From: Verrucomicrobiota bacterium | GTDB lineage: Bacteria > Verrucomicrobiota > Kiritimatiellia > CAIQIC01 > Lenti-01 | Direction of reading: 5' to 3' | Length of the DNA: 7,485 nucleotides | Assembly (NCBI GenBank): GCA_022709625.1 | Contig: JAKLIL010000075.1 | Span: forward strand, 1-7,485 | Shown here: positions 6,568-7,485 of the stretch, in pieces | How the letters are laid out: every line of letters begins with the position of its first letter | Numbering within the stretch: the stretch's first letter is position 1 | Translations under genes and position numbers: made by a program | Notes under the pieces: model-generated | Seen by the model: only the letters and a program-made list of their open reading frames with translations | Told to the model about the DNA's origin: nothing | Databases searched by the model: none

Positions 6568-7320
6568 TCAGCCTTCGCCCGCGTGCGCGTTCAGGCCGGT
6601 GGCGAGTTTTTCGACTTCGGCGCCGGACAGGACAGGCTTCTCGAAGCAGAAATCGTTGATGAAGGTCACGGTCTGTTCCGGGGTGAAAACGCGGCGTTCG
6701 GCGTTGGTGACCTGGATTTCCGCGTTGGGATGCGCCAGGACGACGAGGGGACACACGCGCTCCCAGATCAGATTGGTGCCCTTGAGCCAATTGCACAGGA
6801 TGCGCCGTTCCCGCAGGGCCCGGCCAATGGGATTGCGCGCGGGCCGGATCTTGCCGTCCGGGGCGCGGATTTTCCAGGTATAGGCCTTCTTGGAGGTATC
6901 GCCCACGATGCGGCCTTCCCAGTTGAGGGTGTTGATGACGAACATGCCGGAAGGCGCGACAACCAGATGGTCGATCCAGCACTTCTCGCGGCCGACCTTG
7001 AGGCGCAGATCGTTCAGGACGTAATGGTCGTTGGCCAGCCTATGATCCAGCAGGCGGGCGACCGTTTCCTTGGCTTCGCGCAGGCTGGCGGTATCGGCCT
7101 GGTCCTGCATCTGCTCGCGGCGGCGGGCTTCGTGGCCCAGGGCCAGGAACCCCAGGACGCCGCCGATGCCGAGGGCCGGACGCCAAAAGATGCCGACGAT
7201 CAGGAACAGGACCGCCAAGCCCCATTCGGCGGCGCGAATCGAGTTCATGAACCGCAATTCGCGTTCGATGGATTCCTGCCGCTGGAGCAGGTTGCGTTCG
7301 TTGGTGAGGGTTTTCGCCAT
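6568..7320 (-). CDS. Membrane-anchored NERD-like paralogue lacking the E-x-K residues
   Basis: 250 residues with the same plan as the neighbouring NERD protein. It has a related N-terminus (MAKTLTNERNLLQRQESIER), two hydrophobic segments (about 28-46 and 49-63), a NERD-like region (about 79-185) and a shared C-terminal part (about 189-242, with VFTPEQTVTFINDFCFEKPV). Conserved: REAK (81-84, Glu82), YVLNDL (100-105) and WIDHLVVAPSGMFVIN (115-130) with Asp117. The Glu and Lys expected next are replaced by Asn130 and Leu132 (N-T-L at nucleotides 6925-6933), and the Gln seen in the sister's SPVQQ is lost from the matching NPIGR segment. The frame is intact throughout, so this is not a decayed gene. 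I infer a catalytically inactive or repurposed paralogue, perhaps a partner or regulator of its sister. GGAG 6 nt upstream of the ATG supports the start. A small upstream reading frame ends 34 nt before it. Confidence 0.82.
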   Translation of the reverse strand: MAKTLTNERNLLQRQESIERELRFMNSIRAAEWGLAVLFLIVGIFWRPALGIGGVLGFLALGHEARRREQMQDQADTASLREAKETVARLLDHRLANDHYVLNDLRLKVGREKCWIDHLVVAPSGMFVINTLNWEGRIVGDTSKKAYTWKIRAPDGKIRPARNPIGRALRERRILCNWLKGTNLIWERVCPLVVLAHPNAEIQVTNAERRVFTPEQTVTFINDFCFEKPVLSGAEVEKLATGLNAHAGEG

Positions 7321-7326
7321 GGGATG

Positions 7327-7330
7327 CTCC
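7327..7330 (-). promoter_or_regulatory. Ribosome binding site of the upstream NERD gene
   Basis: On the - strand GGAG lies 6 nt before the ATG whose complement is 7318-7320, in the context GGAGCATCCC. It supports the start and closely resembles the site before the sister gene. Confidence 0.6.
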
Positions 7331-7354
7331 GCCGCGCGAGATGGCGCCTTGCCG

Positions 7355-7485
7355 TTACGGGGCGACCGCGGGTTCCGGCGCCGTCGGCATCTCCGCGGGA
7401 CTCGGTTCCGGGACCGCCGGCGGCGCCTCGCTGGGCGCCGGTTCCGCCGGGGCAGCGACCGGCGCGGCGGGAGCCGCGGCGGCCG
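7355..7485 (-). CDS. C-terminal tail of an Ala/Pro/Glu-rich protein (5' partial)
   Basis: Reading leftward from the window edge, 42 sense codons are open before a TAA (complement at 7355-7357). The peptide is almost wholly Ala, Pro and Glu with some Val and Ser (for example AAPAEPAPSEAPPAVPEP), ending TAPEPAVAP. This looks like a disordered, low-complexity tail of a longer protein that starts beyond the window. It shares the strand of the two NERD genes and stops 34 nt before the first of them, so it may head the same operon. No domain is visible and no function can be given. In DNA this GC-rich a short open frame can occur by chance, so the call is moderate only. Confidence 0.45.
   Translation of the reverse strand, partial: AAAAPAAPVAAPAEPAPSEAPPAVPEPSPAEMPTAPEPAVAP

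Noticed and set aside
6353..6883. + strand frames of 176 and 86 codons opposite the NERD genes
   Set aside because: They are antisense shadows with no domain. The NERD frames have conserved motifs and ribosome sites.
5432..6982. 516-codon - strand frame across both NERD genes and the end of waaA
   Set aside because: It reads the NERD genes out of frame as Arg/Pro-rich text and runs through the convergent junction into the opposite strand of waaA.
6568..7320. Reading the upstream NERD copy as a pseudogene
   Set aside because: The frame is complete, has a good ribosome site and normal length, and conserves most family positions. Only the catalytic-type residues differ, so I keep it as a gene.
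7360..7485. GC-rich repeat-like stretch at the right edge as a repeat array or CRISPR
   Set aside because: There are no regular repeat and spacer units. The pattern is explained by Ala/Pro/Glu codons of a low-complexity protein tail.

Overview
The window is GC-rich, densely coding DNA from a Gram-negative, LPS-making bacterium. The evidence for an outer membrane is a type II secretion outer-membrane secretin and a Kdo transferase (WaaA/KdtA), which builds the LPS inner core. The phylum cannot be fixed from sequence alone. The 'GKSL...GGQNPIEPA' form of the WaaA C-terminal motif and the divergent secretin recall the PVC group (Verrucomicrobiota/Kiritimatiellota/Planctomycetota), but this is a tentative impression.

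Layout: two convergent gene blocks meet at about 5757-5784. On the + strand, 2-5756 holds a tightly packed run: gspD (its 5' end lies before the window), gspE, gspF and waaA. gspD/gspE overlap by ATGA, gspE and gspF are separated by 15 nt, and gspF/waaA overlap by GTGA. This is a secretion module (outer-membrane channel, cytoplasmic ATPase, inner-membrane platform) apparently co-transcribed with, and translationally linked to, an LPS core glycosyltransferase. No pseudopilin or GspL/M-type gene lies in the window.

On the - strand, 7485-5785 holds a probable three-gene run. First comes the Ala/Pro/Glu-rich C-terminal tail of a gene that enters from beyond the right edge. It is followed by two tandem paralogues of about 250 residues. 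Each has an N-terminal two-helix membrane hairpin and one NERD (nuclease-related) domain.

The most interesting observation is the asymmetry of this pair. The downstream copy (5785-6540) keeps the D...E-x-K nuclease-like signature. The upstream copy (6568-7320) keeps the Asp but has Asn-Thr-Leu where E-x-K should be. This looks like an active/inactive pair made by an old duplication. No RNA genes, CRISPR arrays, insertion sequences or attachment sites were seen, and there is no gene-free stretch longer than 300 bases.
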